From: a bacterium
GTDB lineage: Bacteria > Patescibacteria > Dojkabacteria > JAKAPS01 > JAJZLI01
Assembly (NCBI GenBank): GCA_021805885.1
Contig: JAJZDR010000049.1
Span: 1 to 14,395, forward strand
Direction of reading: 5' to 3'
Length of the DNA: 14,395 nt
The notes under the pieces were generated by a model. That model saw only the letters and a program-made list of their open reading frames with translations, made no database searches and was not told the DNA's origin. The position numbers and the translations under genes are program-made. Shown one piece after another: positions 1 to 7,010 of this stretch (position 1 is its first letter; every line of letters begins with the position of its first letter).

Positions 1-39
1 GGAAAATTTTGCTTAATTATTACAATTTTTGCATTAAAA

Positions 40-122
40 TGCCTGGAAAAGGACTCGAACCTTCACACTTTTTCAAGTACTAGCTCCTAAGGCTAGCGTG
101 TCTACCATTCCACCATCCAGGC
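40..122 (-). tRNA. tRNA-Leu (anticodon UAG)
   Basis: Read on the minus strand, this folds as a class II tRNA. The acceptor arms are GCCTGGA and TCCAGGC with discriminator A. The anticodon stem is CTAGC/GCTAG with loop CTTAGGA, giving anticodon UAG, which reads CUA. An extended variable arm follows, and the T-arm contains GGTTCGAGTCC. The long variable arm plus anticodon identify Leu. No CCA is encoded; the 3' end runs straight into ATTTTAATG, so CCA must be added by a nucleotidyltransferase. A palindromic repeat array starts 5 bp upstream of the 5' end. Confidence 0.95.
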
Positions 123-127
123 AACCC

Positions 128-190
128 GTTGCAAGTAACTTGTTGCAGACAACTTGTTGCAGACAACTCGTTGCAAGTAACTTGTTGATT
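128..190. repeat. Tandem palindromic array 1 (14-bp unit, four copies plus a partial)
   Basis: Four consecutive 14-bp units, GTTGCAAGTAACTT (128-141), GTTGCAGACAACTT (142-155), GTTGCAGACAACTC (156-169) and GTTGCAAGTAACTT (170-183), are followed by a partial GTTG. Units 2 and 3 are dyads with GTTG/CAAC arms, and the unit junctions also form CAAC-TT-GTTG dyads. The array lies between the 3' end of ilvA and the 5' end of tRNA-Leu, both on the minus strand. The 14-bp period and palindrome-plus-2-nt design match the arrays at 2926 and 9833, although the sequences are unrelated. There is no T-run, so it is not a classical terminator. Confidence 0.93.
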
Positions 191-193
191 ATA
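188..193 (-). promoter_or_regulatory. Candidate -10 box for tRNA-Leu
   Basis: A minus-strand TATAAT lies just upstream of palindromic array 1. Initiation about 7 nt downstream would place the whole array in the 5' leader of the tRNA-Leu precursor. No good -35 hexamer is visible at 16-18 nt, so the call is weak. Confidence 0.3.
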
Positions 194-219
194 TAACAAA
201 TTTACTATTCAAACTAGTA

Positions 220-1494
220 TCAAATAATATAATTATATAATAAATCACTTTTGGTTATTTTTTTATAAGTAATACCATGCTCATCCATTCTATGAATTAG
301 ACCATCAATATCTTTTTTGTTTTTGAGTTCAATACCTACTAATGCAACCCCTCTCTCATTAGAAGTCTTTTTTATATATTCAAATCTAACTATATCATCA
401 TTTACTCCTAATGCTTTATTAACAAATTTTTTTAGTTCTCCAGGTTTTTGATAAAATTCAATTAGGAAATAATGTTTAAGACCTTTAAAAACAAGAGATC
501 TTTCCATAATTTCAGGATATCTTAAAACATCATTATTTCCACCTGATAGAATACATACTACATTTTTACCCTTAATTTCTGTTTTTATATTCTCCAATGC
601 TGATATAGACAAAGCTCCTGCTGGTTCAGTGATAATACCGTCATTTTGATAGAGTTCTATCATTGTAGTAGCTACTTGCCCTTCTTCTATAACCTTTATC
701 TTTTCTACATTATTTTTTACTATATTAAATGTATTTTCACCCACTCTACTTGTAGCTACTCCATCAACAAATGTATCTACTGTTTTCAATTTGATGATTT
801 TGTTAGCTTTTATAGATTCTGCCATTGAGGCTGCACCTGATGGTTCCACTCCTATGATTTTAATATTCTTATTTTTTTCTTTTAAATATAGAGAAATACC
901 AGATATTAATCCTCCCCCTCCAATTGGGCATATAATATAATCAATATTCTTTAGTTTATCAAATATCTCCTTTCCAACTGTAGCTTGACCTTCTATTACT
1001 TTTTCATCATCAAATGGGTGTATAAAATGATATCCATTCTCCTTTGTAAAAACCTTAGCTTCTTTATAACATTCATCAAAATTTGAACCTACAAGCTTTA
1101 TACTCACAAAATCACCTCCAAAATATTTTACTCTATCTATCTTTTGCGATGGTGTAGTAACTGGCATAAATATAATACTTTTTATTTTTAACAATGATGC
1201 AGCAAAAGCCACTCCCTGTGCATGATTACCTGCACTAGCACAAGTAATTTTAATATTTTTATTATCCTTATGTATTGAAGATATTAGATTATATGCTCCC
1301 CTTATTTTATAAGATCTAACAACCTGAAGATCCTCTCTTTTTATATATATATTTGCGTTATATTCACTAGATAGTCTAGAAGATAATTGAAGAGGAGTAT
1401 TTACTACAATATCCTTCAAATTAAAACTAGCATCATCAATTGTTTTTGTATTAACTCTATATTTCATTGGATCTAGATCTTTTTTTATATGCAA
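220..1494 (-). CDS. ilvA: Threonine dehydratase (deaminase), single ACT-like domain type
   Basis: A PLP enzyme that deaminates L-threonine to 2-oxobutanoate and ammonia, the entry step of isoleucine synthesis. The PLP lysine is K63 in SYKIRGA. The substrate loop is ASAGNHAQG (about 86-94), the cofactor phosphate loop is GGGG (192-195), and SGGN at 327-330 is the late PLP-site motif. Residues from about 338 (FKGLKHYFLIEF, then DDIVRFEY) form one ACT-like regulatory domain, as in the roughly 420-residue class with one such domain rather than the longer E. coli form with two. Length (424 aa) is normal. The start at M1 overlaps ridA by 38 nt; M10 (codon 1465-1467) still overlaps by 11 nt, so translational coupling to ridA is likely either way. 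Feedback control by isoleucine is a family inference only. No other ilv gene is in view, so a catabolic or 2-oxobutanoate-supply role remains possible. Confidence 0.93.
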   Translation of the reverse strand: MHIKKDLDPMKYRVNTKTIDDASFNLKDIVVNTPLQLSSRLSSEYNANIYIKREDLQVVRSYKIRGAYNLISSIHKDNKNIKITCASAGNHAQGVAFAASLLKIKSIIFMPVTTPSQKIDRVKYFGGDFVSIKLVGSNFDECYKEAKVFTKENGYHFIHPFDDEKVIEGQATVGKEIFDKLKNIDYIICPIGGGGLISGISLYLKEKNKNIKIIGVEPSGAASMAESIKANKIIKLKTVDTFVDGVATSRVGENTFNIVKNNVEKIKVIEEGQVATTMIELYQNDGIITEPAGALSISALENIKTEIKGKNVVCILSGGNNDVLRYPEIMERSLVFKGLKHYFLIEFYQKPGELKKFVNKALGVNDDIVRFEYIKKTSNERGVALVGIELKNKKDIDGLIHRMDEHGITYKKITKSDLLYNYII

Positions 1495-1861
1495 CTAAAG
1501 ATATTTCAATATGTGCAGATTTTGGAAGGAAAGACACTGCTACAGTTTCTCGTGCAGGATAAGGTTCAGATATGAAAAACTTAGAATATACTTCATTTAC
1601 AATATTAAAGTCATTTATATTTGTCAAAAATATAGTTGTTTTCACAACATTTTCGAAATCCATACCACCAGCTTTAAGTATACTTTGAAGGTTTTTTAAT
1701 ACCTGTTCTGTCTCTTCTTTGATATTGGTACCCAGTAAAGATAAAGTGTTCTTATCAATGGCTATTTGACCAGATATAAAGAGAAAATTACTTGCAAATA
1801 TTCCTTGTGAGTAAGGACCTATTGCACTAGGAGCATTTGTAGTTTCAATTTTTTTTAACAT
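1457..1861 (-). CDS. ridA: RidA family 2-iminobutanoate/2-iminopropanoate deaminase
   Basis: RidA (YjgF/UK114) proteins are small trimeric enzymes that hydrolyse the reactive enamine/imine intermediates released by PLP dehydratases such as IlvA. Family signatures are all present: AIGPYSQG (13-20, with Y17), SGQI (30-33), PARETV with the carboxylate-binding R104, and AHIEI with E119. Length is 134 aa; the family norm is about 125-130, and the extra basic tail (KKRSRSNEI) arises where the gene runs into ilvA. It is the first gene of a two-gene minus-strand operon, so the enzyme that makes the toxic imine and the one that removes it are co-expressed and translationally overlapping. No Shine-Dalgarno is visible before the ATG at 1861. 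Confidence 0.94.
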   Translation of the reverse strand: MLKKIETTNAPSAIGPYSQGIFASNFLFISGQIAIDKNTLSLLGTNIKEETEQVLKNLQSILKAGGMDFENVVKTTIFLTNINDFNIVNEVYSKFFISEPYPARETVAVSFLPKSAHIEISLVAYKKRSRSNEI

Positions 1862-1898
1862 CTAAATGTTTAATTAGTATTTTAAAACTCAATTTTAA

Positions 1899-1948
1899 CA
1901 CACTTTAAACTGTACTTATAGCACATTATACTAAATCATTAAAGTGTG
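1899..1948. promoter_or_regulatory. 10-bp inverted repeat around the putative ridA-ilvA promoter
   Basis: CACACTTTAA (1899-1908) and TTAAAGTGTG (1939-1948) are perfect inverted copies 30 bp apart. The interval holds two minus-strand -10-like hexamers: TATAAT at 1925-1930, and an extended-type TGCTATAAG a little further downstream. Either would give ridA a leader of several tens of nt, unlike the leaderless genes nearby. The structure could be an operator pair, a leader hairpin, or a weak terminator for the gene ending at 1962. No T-run follows it. Confidence 0.4.
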
Positions 1949-1961
1949 GACGAATTAAGAT

Positions 1962-2726
1962 TCAAAGTTGATTAATATAGCTTTGAACCTTTGGAGCCCA
2001 TGAAGGGTTAGGAGGATCGTATACGGGTTGCATCTGATATGGACTTTCATTTCTATATGAACTACCTATACCTACTGCAATACTATTTATAGCATTAGAC
2101 CAAGATCCAAATCCAGAGAATCCACTAAATTCACTTCCTCCCCCTGTCCACCCCCATCCATTATATGATAGTGCCCCATTTACACTTTCAGGTATTACTC
2201 TTCCAAATCCTGATTCTACACCCGATATTGCGACAAGAAGTTTCCAACTGACACCATATTTTAATCCAGCAGATATAAATTCCCCTGCATAAGGGGCCAT
2301 GGGAGATCCGTGTGATACAAGAAAATTATACAATATCTGTACATTAGCATTAGACGTAGTGGTTATAGATGAAGATATTTCGTTATTTTTACTTGGTATA
2401 ACAGCAGCAAGCATTCTTGCATGTTCAATGTTAGGGTTTATAATATTAACTCCAGCGAGTTTATCAAGATTTGACAAACTTTTATTCCTTATCAGATAAA
2501 CATTAGCTGCCATAACCTGTTTAGATAAGAATACTTTGCCTTCTATATTTGCAAATACATTTAAAGGACTCTTAAATATAAACAACGAGGAAATAACAAA
2601 CAATGATACTATCACATATATGTATACACGTAATCTTTTTTTAACTATTTTATCTATCTTTTTTATGTAATGCGAATCCTCGAAGCTAGTATTTTTTGAT
2701 AAACTATCATTATTTAGAAAATTCAT
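1962..2726 (-). CDS. Membrane-anchored glucosaminidase/lysozyme-like protein
   Basis: 254 aa. Residues 1-33 are cytoplasmic and basic, and about 34-52 form one membrane segment (YIYVIVSLFVISSLFIF), so the rest is outside. A low-complexity Ser/Thr linker lies near 116-126. The C-terminal domain (about 130-254) carries the pattern of bacterial glucosaminidase/transglycosylase-like folds: SPMAPYAGEFISAG, then a helix with ISGVESGFG whose E171 is the probable catalytic acid, then a Gly/Trp-rich strand SYNGWGW. It would cleave peptidoglycan during wall growth or division. Exact specificity cannot be read, and it may be called a mannosyl-glycoprotein endo-beta-N-acetylglucosaminidase domain by profile. 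The start is supported by a promoter whose -10 ends 6 nt before the ATG. It is a single-gene unit, with tRNA-Gly upstream. Confidence 0.75.
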   Translation of the reverse strand: MNFLNNDSLSKNTSFEDSHYIKKIDKIVKKRLRVYIYVIVSLFVISSLFIFKSPLNVFANIEGKVFLSKQVMAANVYLIRNKSLSNLDKLAGVNIINPNIEHARMLAAVIPSKNNEISSSITTTSNANVQILYNFLVSHGSPMAPYAGEFISAGLKYGVSWKLLVAISGVESGFGRVIPESVNGALSYNGWGWTGGGSEFSGFSGFGSWSNAINSIAVGIGSSYRNESPYQMQPVYDPPNPSWAPKVQSYINQL

Positions 2727-2732
2727 ATATAC

Positions 2733-2761
2733 ATACTAAAGATTTTTATAGTAAAAGTCAA
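2733..2761 (-). promoter_or_regulatory. Sigma70-type promoter giving a leaderless mRNA
   Basis: On the minus strand, TTGACT (2756-2761) is followed after 17 nt by TAGTAT (2733-2738). Six nt later comes the ATG of the glucosaminidase-like gene (2726), so transcription should begin at or next to the start codon. No Shine-Dalgarno could fit. Confidence 0.7.
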
Positions 2762-2809
2762 TATATTAGCATTTAAATAGGAATTTTATTTAGGGTCTTA
2801 AAATCACAA

Positions 2810-2882
2810 AGCAGAAGACGGGGCTCGAACCCGCGACAACTAGTTTGGAAAACTAGTACTCTACCAACTGAGTTACTTCTGC
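2810..2882 (-). tRNA. tRNA-Gly (anticodon UCC)
   Basis: On the minus strand, a 73-nt cloverleaf. The acceptor stem is GCAGAAG/CTTCTGC with discriminator U, and the D-arm contains AACTCAGTTGGTAGAGT. The anticodon stem is CTAGT/ACTAG with loop TTTCCAA, giving anticodon UCC, which reads GGA. The T-arm contains GGGTTCGAGCCC. Discriminator U and anticodon UCC both indicate Gly. CCA is not encoded. A -10 hexamer sits 21 nt upstream. Confidence 0.95.
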
Positions 2883-2903
2883 ATAATAACTATTATTTAA
2901 GCA

Positions 2904-2909
2904 ATTATA
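2904..2909 (-). promoter_or_regulatory. Candidate -10 box for tRNA-Gly
   Basis: A minus-strand TATAAT preceded directly by TTG, about 21 nt before the mature tRNA 5' end. The -35 position (near 2927-2932) falls inside palindromic array 2 and reads TAGATC, a poor match, so the array overlaps this promoter. Confidence 0.45.
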
Positions 2910-2925
2910 CAATATATTGATCCAC

Positions 2926-2967
2926 GGATCTAGATCCTTGGATTTAGATCCTTGGATTTAGATCCTT
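2926..2967. repeat. Tandem palindromic array 2 (14-bp unit, three copies)
   Basis: GGATCTAGATCCTT (2926-2939) is followed by GGATTTAGATCCTT twice (2940-2953, 2954-2967). The first 12 bp of unit 1 is a perfect palindrome (GGATCTAGATCC), and the others differ by one base in the centre. A TT spacer separates units. The last unit touches the stop codon of the minus-strand gene ending at 2966, so the array forms its immediate 3' end and also overlaps the promoter zone of tRNA-Gly. It has the same architecture as arrays 1 and 3 with unrelated sequence. Confidence 0.95.
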
Positions 2968-3520
2968 ATTTACAATTCTGGAATTGGTTATATAAAACGA
3001 GAGACTTTAAAAGATCATCTAGAACTTGAATTCTTTGTGTACTAGTATAATTTAACACCAAAGAAAACCCCGGGTTATAGAATGATACTGAACTTTTATT
3101 AGATACTAAATATCCTGTATATAAACCTTCAGTTTCTTTAGATCCAGATACAGAACCTTTTGCTGTAGTATATGGTGTCATACTTTGACATTTACTATAT
3201 ACAGTAATTGCTTCAGTATTAGTAGATGTTGCATCCTTAAATGTTGCAGATTCAGAATCAGGAGTCTCAGTAGCACTAGCCATAGTCCATCCTTGTATAT
3301 AATTTATATCAAAAGATGGGGCCCCATTATATGTCCCCTTAAATAAGGAATATGTTATTGGGGGAGTAATAAGTTTGGGAGTAGGTGCAACATTAGAAAC
3401 ATAAGACTTAGAGCTCTGAGTACTTATTTTTTGTAGTTCCTCAGCATATCTTGTAGTTATATATAAAACCACTATTATTAGAAGAGCAAAAATCACAATA
3501 AATAATGTTTTTGTTTTCAT
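2966..3520 (-). CDS. Hypothetical membrane-anchored extracytoplasmic protein
   Basis: 184 aa, not assigned to a named family. Residues 5-21 (TLFIVIFALLIIVVLYI) form one membrane segment or uncleaved signal anchor. A Ser/Thr/Pro-rich linker (about 34-56) leads to a compact domain of about 125 residues beginning TYSLFKGTYNGAPSFDINYIQGW. The domain has many alternating hydrophobic residues and aromatics, consistent with a beta-rich fold; a resemblance to PsbP/Mog1-type lipoprotein domains is only an impression. The two cysteines, C111 and C183, lie in the exported part and could form one disulfide, which fits the VKOR system at 9872-11114. A promoter places the -10 6 nt before the ATG. The stop codon abuts palindromic array 2. 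Confidence 0.7.
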   Translation of the reverse strand: MKTKTLFIVIFALLIIVVLYITTRYAEELQKISTQSSKSYVSNVAPTPKLITPPITYSLFKGTYNGAPSFDINYIQGWTMASATETPDSESATFKDATSTNTEAITVYSKCQSMTPYTTAKGSVSGSKETEGLYTGYLVSNKSSVSFYNPGFSLVLNYTSTQRIQVLDDLLKSLVLYNQFQNCK

Positions 3521-3526
3521 ACATAT

Positions 3527-3555
3527 ATGATATATCTTTTTTAAAATTTCATCAA
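3527..3555 (-). promoter_or_regulatory. Sigma70-type promoter giving a leaderless mRNA
   Basis: Minus-strand TTGATG (3550-3555), 17-nt spacer, TATCAT (3527-3532), then 6 nt to the ATG at 3520. The geometry is the same as at 2733-2761 and 6393-6421. Confidence 0.65.
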
Positions 3556-3599
3556 GGATATTGATTCAATAATCCAATGAAAGACTATTTAGAGAATGG

Positions 3600-3630
3600 T
3601 AAAGAAAAAGGAGGCTATTGTAACCTCCTT
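3600..3630 (-). terminator. Rho-independent terminator of the surface-protein gene
   Basis: On the minus strand, AAGGAGG (3624-3630) pairs with CCTCCTT (3608-3614) around a 9-nt loop, and is followed by TTTTCTTT. It lies 29 bp after the stop at 3659. This is the only textbook intrinsic terminator I found in the window. Confidence 0.87.
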
Positions 3631-3658
3631 AATCCGTACTCTAATAATTATTTTGCCT

Positions 3659-6250
3659 TTAGAGCATCATCAATCCAATCCCTATTGCTATTATCAATCC
3701 ACCTACTGCTGCAAACATCTCTATAGGGGATGTACCTGCAGTTTGTGGAAGTTGTTGTACTGTTTGGGTTACAGGTGCTGGTACACAATCTCCTGATACA
3801 GATGATGTTGTGATTACATTTGTCTTTGCTCCTCCAGTATTTACCAACCAACCTGATACTTGATAACTATCTTTTCCATTAGAACCTTGCCATATATATG
3901 CTCCTAGATTAGCATTCGTATTTGGAATTGTTGCTACCTCTGTACCTGATGTAGTATCAAGTATTATACCAGTAAACATCTCTCCCTGTGGCACATTTGT
4001 TGCTTGCCAATTTATTAACAAATTATTAGTAGTATTGTTCTGACATGCTAGTGATATAGCTGTTATTGCAGGAACTGTAGGTGTCTGACATGAAGTTATG
4101 TTCTCACTTGATGAAGTAACAACAGAACTTTTTCCGTTAGGACCTTGTATGTATCCAGACACTGTATAACTATCTGTAGTATTTGCACCTGTCCATGTAT
4201 AAGTACCTACTGATGCTGCTACATTAAATGTTGCTACTTGCTGATTTGTTGTTGTATCTTGTATTGTTCCATAAAATATATCTCCAGTTTGTAAAGTTGA
4301 TGCTGTATCCTGCCACTGTATAGCCATATTTACTGACGATTGTATACATGCCAATGATACAGAAGATATTACTGGTGGGTGTTGTACACAATTATAAAAT
4401 GTTACAGGGCTACTCGTTGCAGTATTTCCACCTTGTACTGACATAGTTACAGTATAGTTATCCTGACTTGTCGTAAGCTTAGATACAAATACATTGTATG
4501 TTCCTGTTCCAACATTCTGTGTTGGTATTTGAAATGCCTCAGTTCCTGTAGTTGTATCTGTAACATATCCAGTTATACTATCAGAAGTTACATAATTTGT
4601 TGTACTCCATGCTACACCTTGACAATCTAGTGTCACTGATATTACTGGAGGTTTAACATGATTTACACAATTATAAAAATTAAATGATCCAGATGTTGCA
4701 GTATTTCCACCTTGTACAGACATAGTTACAGTATAGTTATCCTGACTTGTTGTAAGGCTAGATACAAATGCATTGTATGTTCCTGTTCCTACGTTTTGTG
4801 TTGGTAATGTAACTACCTGTTGATTTGTGGTTGTATCTGTAACATATCCAGTTATACTATCAGAAGTTACATAATTTGTTGTACTCCATGCTGCACCTTG
4901 ACAATCCAGTGTTACTGTAATAGAAGGAGCTTGAGTATGACTTACACAATTATAAAAATTAAATGATCCAGATGTTGCAGTATTCCCACCTTGTACAGAC
5001 ATAGTTACTATATAACTATCATGACTTGTTGTAAGATTAGATACAAATGCATTGTATGTTCCTGACCAAGAATTCTGTGCTGGTATTGTAGCCACCTGTT
5101 GACTGGTAGTTGTATCTGTAACATATCCAGTTATATTATCAGAAGTTACATAATTTGTTGTACTCCATGTTGCACCCTGACAGTTTAGAGATACTGATAT
5201 TGCCGGAGGCTGAGTATGACTTACACAGTTATAGAAACTAACCTGAGGTGAGATATTACTGCCCACAGGACCTGAAGACTCATAAATATTCATGACGAAA
5301 TAATACAGATTATGAGTTTGATCAGCTTGAGATACAAATGAATTTACTGTACCTGAAGGTGAAGCTTGTACAGGTATTGTTGCTACAGTTTGAGTACCAC
5401 TTCCTACAATACTTACATATCCAGCAACAGTATCTCCAGTTTGGAAATTTTGAGTTGTCCATGAGGCGCCCTGACAGTTTAGAGATACTGATATAGTTGG
5501 TGTTTGAGGAGGAGTAGGTGCAGGAGGTGTAACAGTTATGGTCTCTACTTGTACAGATGTTCCATTTGCGACAGCTACACTTCCGTTATTACCTGTTACA
5601 GTCCACCCAGATGGTAAGCCAGATATAGAATAACTCACAGGAGAAAAATTACAATCAAATATTTGAGAATACGTTACATTAACCTGACTTATTGTACCTG
5701 ATGGTACGTTATTACTCCTTGTTATATTACCACCAAGAGAACTACACAAACCAAAACCTGAAGAAGGACACGAATATACTGTTCCACTACCTTGAGTCTG
5801 ACCAATACTTACTGTTGGCATAACTTGATAAGTTGTTGGAGGAGTATTACCGTGAGCCTTATAGTAACCCATAATATCCGCAGGACCTATATATGATCCT
5901 GGATTAATTTGTGGTGATTGAACTAACGCATCTTGTAACGCACCGTTATAACCAGAATTCCATACAAAACCATCATCATAACCATTCGTACATTGTGCAG
6001 ATTGAGCAGATAAATTCAAGTTTGGTAAAGGTACTGAAGGATTTGATGTCTTAATATCTATTTGTAAATTTGCATTATGTTGTGCAGAGAATGTATTCAA
6101 ATTTGATGGCAGTTGACAACTGGGTGCAGCATTAACCACCACAGGTTTCCCTAAATTACTCATAGCCAAAAATGCTATGAATGATATATTTAATAATACC
6201 AAAACAGATATCAATAAATGTATCTTCTTAAAATGTAATTGATTAAACAT
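3659..6250 (-). CDS. Secreted repeat-containing surface protein with LPXTG-like anchor
   Basis: 863 aa. A signal peptide occupies about 9-41 (HLLISVLVLLNISFIAFLAM, then VVVNAAPS). A unique N-terminal region (42-245) contains C45, C87, C161, C169 and C200. Six modules of about 90 residues follow, each with one Cys near its start and one near its end: C259/C342, C357/C435, C450/C528, C543/C621, C635/C721, C736/C822. Modules are Thr/Ser/Val-rich with alternating hydrophobicity, suggesting disulfide-bridged beta-sandwich (Ig-like) units. The C-terminus has LPQTAG (834-839) then a hydrophobic helix (about 844-863), as in sortase substrates, but no basic tail. It probably acts as a cell-surface stalk or adhesin; no ligand can be inferred. 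It has its own consensus promoter, a weak AAGG ribosome site and a strong terminator, so it is probably well expressed as a single gene. The intact frame through the repeats argues for function. Confidence 0.85.
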   Translation of the reverse strand: MFNQLHFKKIHLLISVLVLLNISFIAFLAMSNLGKPVVVNAAPSCQLPSNLNTFSAQHNANLQIDIKTSNPSVPLPNLNLSAQSAQCTNGYDDGFVWNSGYNGALQDALVQSPQINPGSYIGPADIMGYYKAHGNTPPTTYQVMPTVSIGQTQGSGTVYSCPSSGFGLCSSLGGNITRSNNVPSGTISQVNVTYSQIFDCNFSPVSYSISGLPSGWTVTGNNGSVAVANGTSVQVETITVTPPAPTPPQTPTISVSLNCQGASWTTQNFQTGDTVAGYVSIVGSGTQTVATIPVQASPSGTVNSFVSQADQTHNLYYFVMNIYESSGPVGSNISPQVSFYNCVSHTQPPAISVSLNCQGATWSTTNYVTSDNITGYVTDTTTSQQVATIPAQNSWSGTYNAFVSNLTTSHDSYIVTMSVQGGNTATSGSFNFYNCVSHTQAPSITVTLDCQGAAWSTTNYVTSDSITGYVTDTTTNQQVVTLPTQNVGTGTYNAFVSSLTTSQDNYTVTMSVQGGNTATSGSFNFYNCVNHVKPPVISVTLDCQGVAWSTTNYVTSDSITGYVTDTTTGTEAFQIPTQNVGTGTYNVFVSKLTTSQDNYTVTMSVQGGNTATSSPVTFYNCVQHPPVISSVSLACIQSSVNMAIQWQDTASTLQTGDIFYGTIQDTTTNQQVATFNVAASVGTYTWTGANTTDSYTVSGYIQGPNGKSSVVTSSSENITSCQTPTVPAITAISLACQNNTTNNLLINWQATNVPQGEMFTGIILDTTSGTEVATIPNTNANLGAYIWQGSNGKDSYQVSGWLVNTGGAKTNVITTSSVSGDCVPAPVTQTVQQLPQTAGTSPIEMFAAVGGLIIAIGIGLMML
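4379..5218 (-). repeat. Three near-identical 279-bp coding repeats
   Basis: Modules 2, 3 and 4 of the surface protein (residues about 345-624) repeat with an exact 93-codon period between their first cysteines. They are also very similar in DNA: for example, the run encoding TTNYVTSDSITGYVTDTTT recurs with only scattered base changes. Modules 1, 5 and 6 are more diverged. This indicates recent in-frame duplication of the central modules, and copy number may vary between strains. Confidence 0.85.
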
Positions 6251-6278
6251 ATACCTTAAGACAAATTATTTATTTTTT

Positions 6279-6307
6279 ATCATAACAAAAATCATATATA
6301 TTGTCAA
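6279..6307 (-). promoter_or_regulatory. Consensus sigma70 promoter of the surface-protein gene
   Basis: Minus-strand TTGACA (6302-6307), 17-nt spacer, TATGAT (6279-6284). The predicted start is near 6272, giving a leader of about 22 nt that contains AAGG just before the ATG. It differs from its neighbours in having a leader and in matching the -35 consensus fully. It is divergent from the promoter at 6393. Confidence 0.85.
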
Positions 6308-6392
6308 CCTATAATATTATTCCTAAACAAAATACCTATTAATATCTTACTACAAACATCATATACTAGTTTAAAATAAGTATCTAGTGTAA

Positions 6393-6421
6393 TTGAAATT
6401 ACCTATTTAGATAGTTATAAT
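6393..6421 (+). promoter_or_regulatory. Sigma70 promoter of the tpi-like/gapN/uvrC operon, leaderless
   Basis: TTGAAA (6393-6398), 17-nt spacer, TATAAT (6416-6421). The -10 overlaps the ATG at 6420, so that ATG cannot be the start. Initiation about 7 nt downstream coincides with the ATG at 6429. The -35 lies inside a dyad, GTAATT-GA-AATTAC (6389-6402), a possible operator. Confidence 0.83.
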
Positions 6422-6428
6422 GGTCATG

Positions 6429-7010
6429 ATGAAGTTTATTATCAATTTTGAATCAAGAACAAATCTAGTGGCAAGTGCAGGAGAAAGGTTTCTTTCTAAG
6501 TTAGTTCTAAAGAAACCAGCACTAGATGTTATCATTGCACCCAATATAATAGACATAAGTAATTTTAAAAGTAAGTTTAACTACCCTATAATTGCACAAC
6601 ACACAGATAAGATTGCAACTTTTAGGTCATCTGGATATGTTTCCCCTAAAGCCCTATCCAAGATTGGAGTAATAGGGGCTATAGTAAACTCCCCTTATCA
6701 CAGATTAGGATATAACAGTATCTGTGACATAATCAAAGAGAATAAAAAGTATGGGTTATTAACTTTTCTTTATGTGTATAATCAAGATGAATATATTCAT
6801 TCTATTGTATTTGATAGTGAATACATAATCATAAAGACAAACAATTTAGACGAACTTTTGAAATTTAAAGGTCTTAAACAGAATATCTTTATAGATTACA
6901 AAATTAAAGACAAACAGGATATAATATCTATTAGAAACTTCAGACCTGCTGGTCTGGTTCTTGAACCAAATGACAATATATTTAATCTAGAAATAAAGGA
7001 TTATGCTTGA
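6429..7010 (+). CDS. Archaeal-type triosephosphate isomerase homologue lacking catalytic residues
   Basis: 193 aa from the preferred start MKFIINFESR; the in-frame ATG at 6420 is part of the -10 box. The fold match is to archaeal TIM: IINFES for IINFK, DVIIAPNIIDI for the VVAPQ-DL strand, PIIAQHTD for PVFAQHID, SSGYVSPKALSKIGVIGAIVN for the HTGHILPEAVK-AGA-GTLLN segment, and YHRL for EHRL. The three TIM catalytic residues are replaced: Lys of NFK by Glu, the electrophilic His of NHSE by Ser (NSPYHRL), and the loop-6 Glu of the EPPELIGTG segment by Lys (IIIKTNN). The phosphate-binding loops (IGTG, GAGIS, LLASG) are also gone. It is therefore unlikely to isomerise triose phosphates. The frame is intact and overlaps gapN by 8 nt (ATGCTTGA), so it is translated and coupled; a regulatory or scaffolding role beside the GAPN-like enzyme is my inference. 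Confidence 0.78.
   Translation: MKFIINFESRTNLVASAGERFLSKLVLKKPALDVIIAPNIIDISNFKSKFNYPIIAQHTDKIATFRSSGYVSPKALSKIGVIGAIVNSPYHRLGYNSICDIIKENKKYGLLTFLYVYNQDEYIHSIVFDSEYIIIKTNNLDELLKFKGLKQNIFIDYKIKDKQDIISIRNFRPAGLVLEPNDNIFNLEIKDYA

Noticed and set aside
128..190. Possible CRISPR array
   Set aside because: Units are contiguous 14-mers with no unique spacers, and no cas gene is in the window.
3648..3851. Minus-strand open frame of 67 codons and other short frames opposite the surface gene
   Set aside because: They lie inside the repeat-rich coding sequence of the surface protein in another frame and have no promoter or protein-like features.
6420..6428. ATG at 6420 as the start of the tpi-like gene
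   Set aside because: It lies within the -10 hexamer TATAAT (6416-6421) of the only good promoter; 6429 fits leaderless initiation and the family N-terminus.
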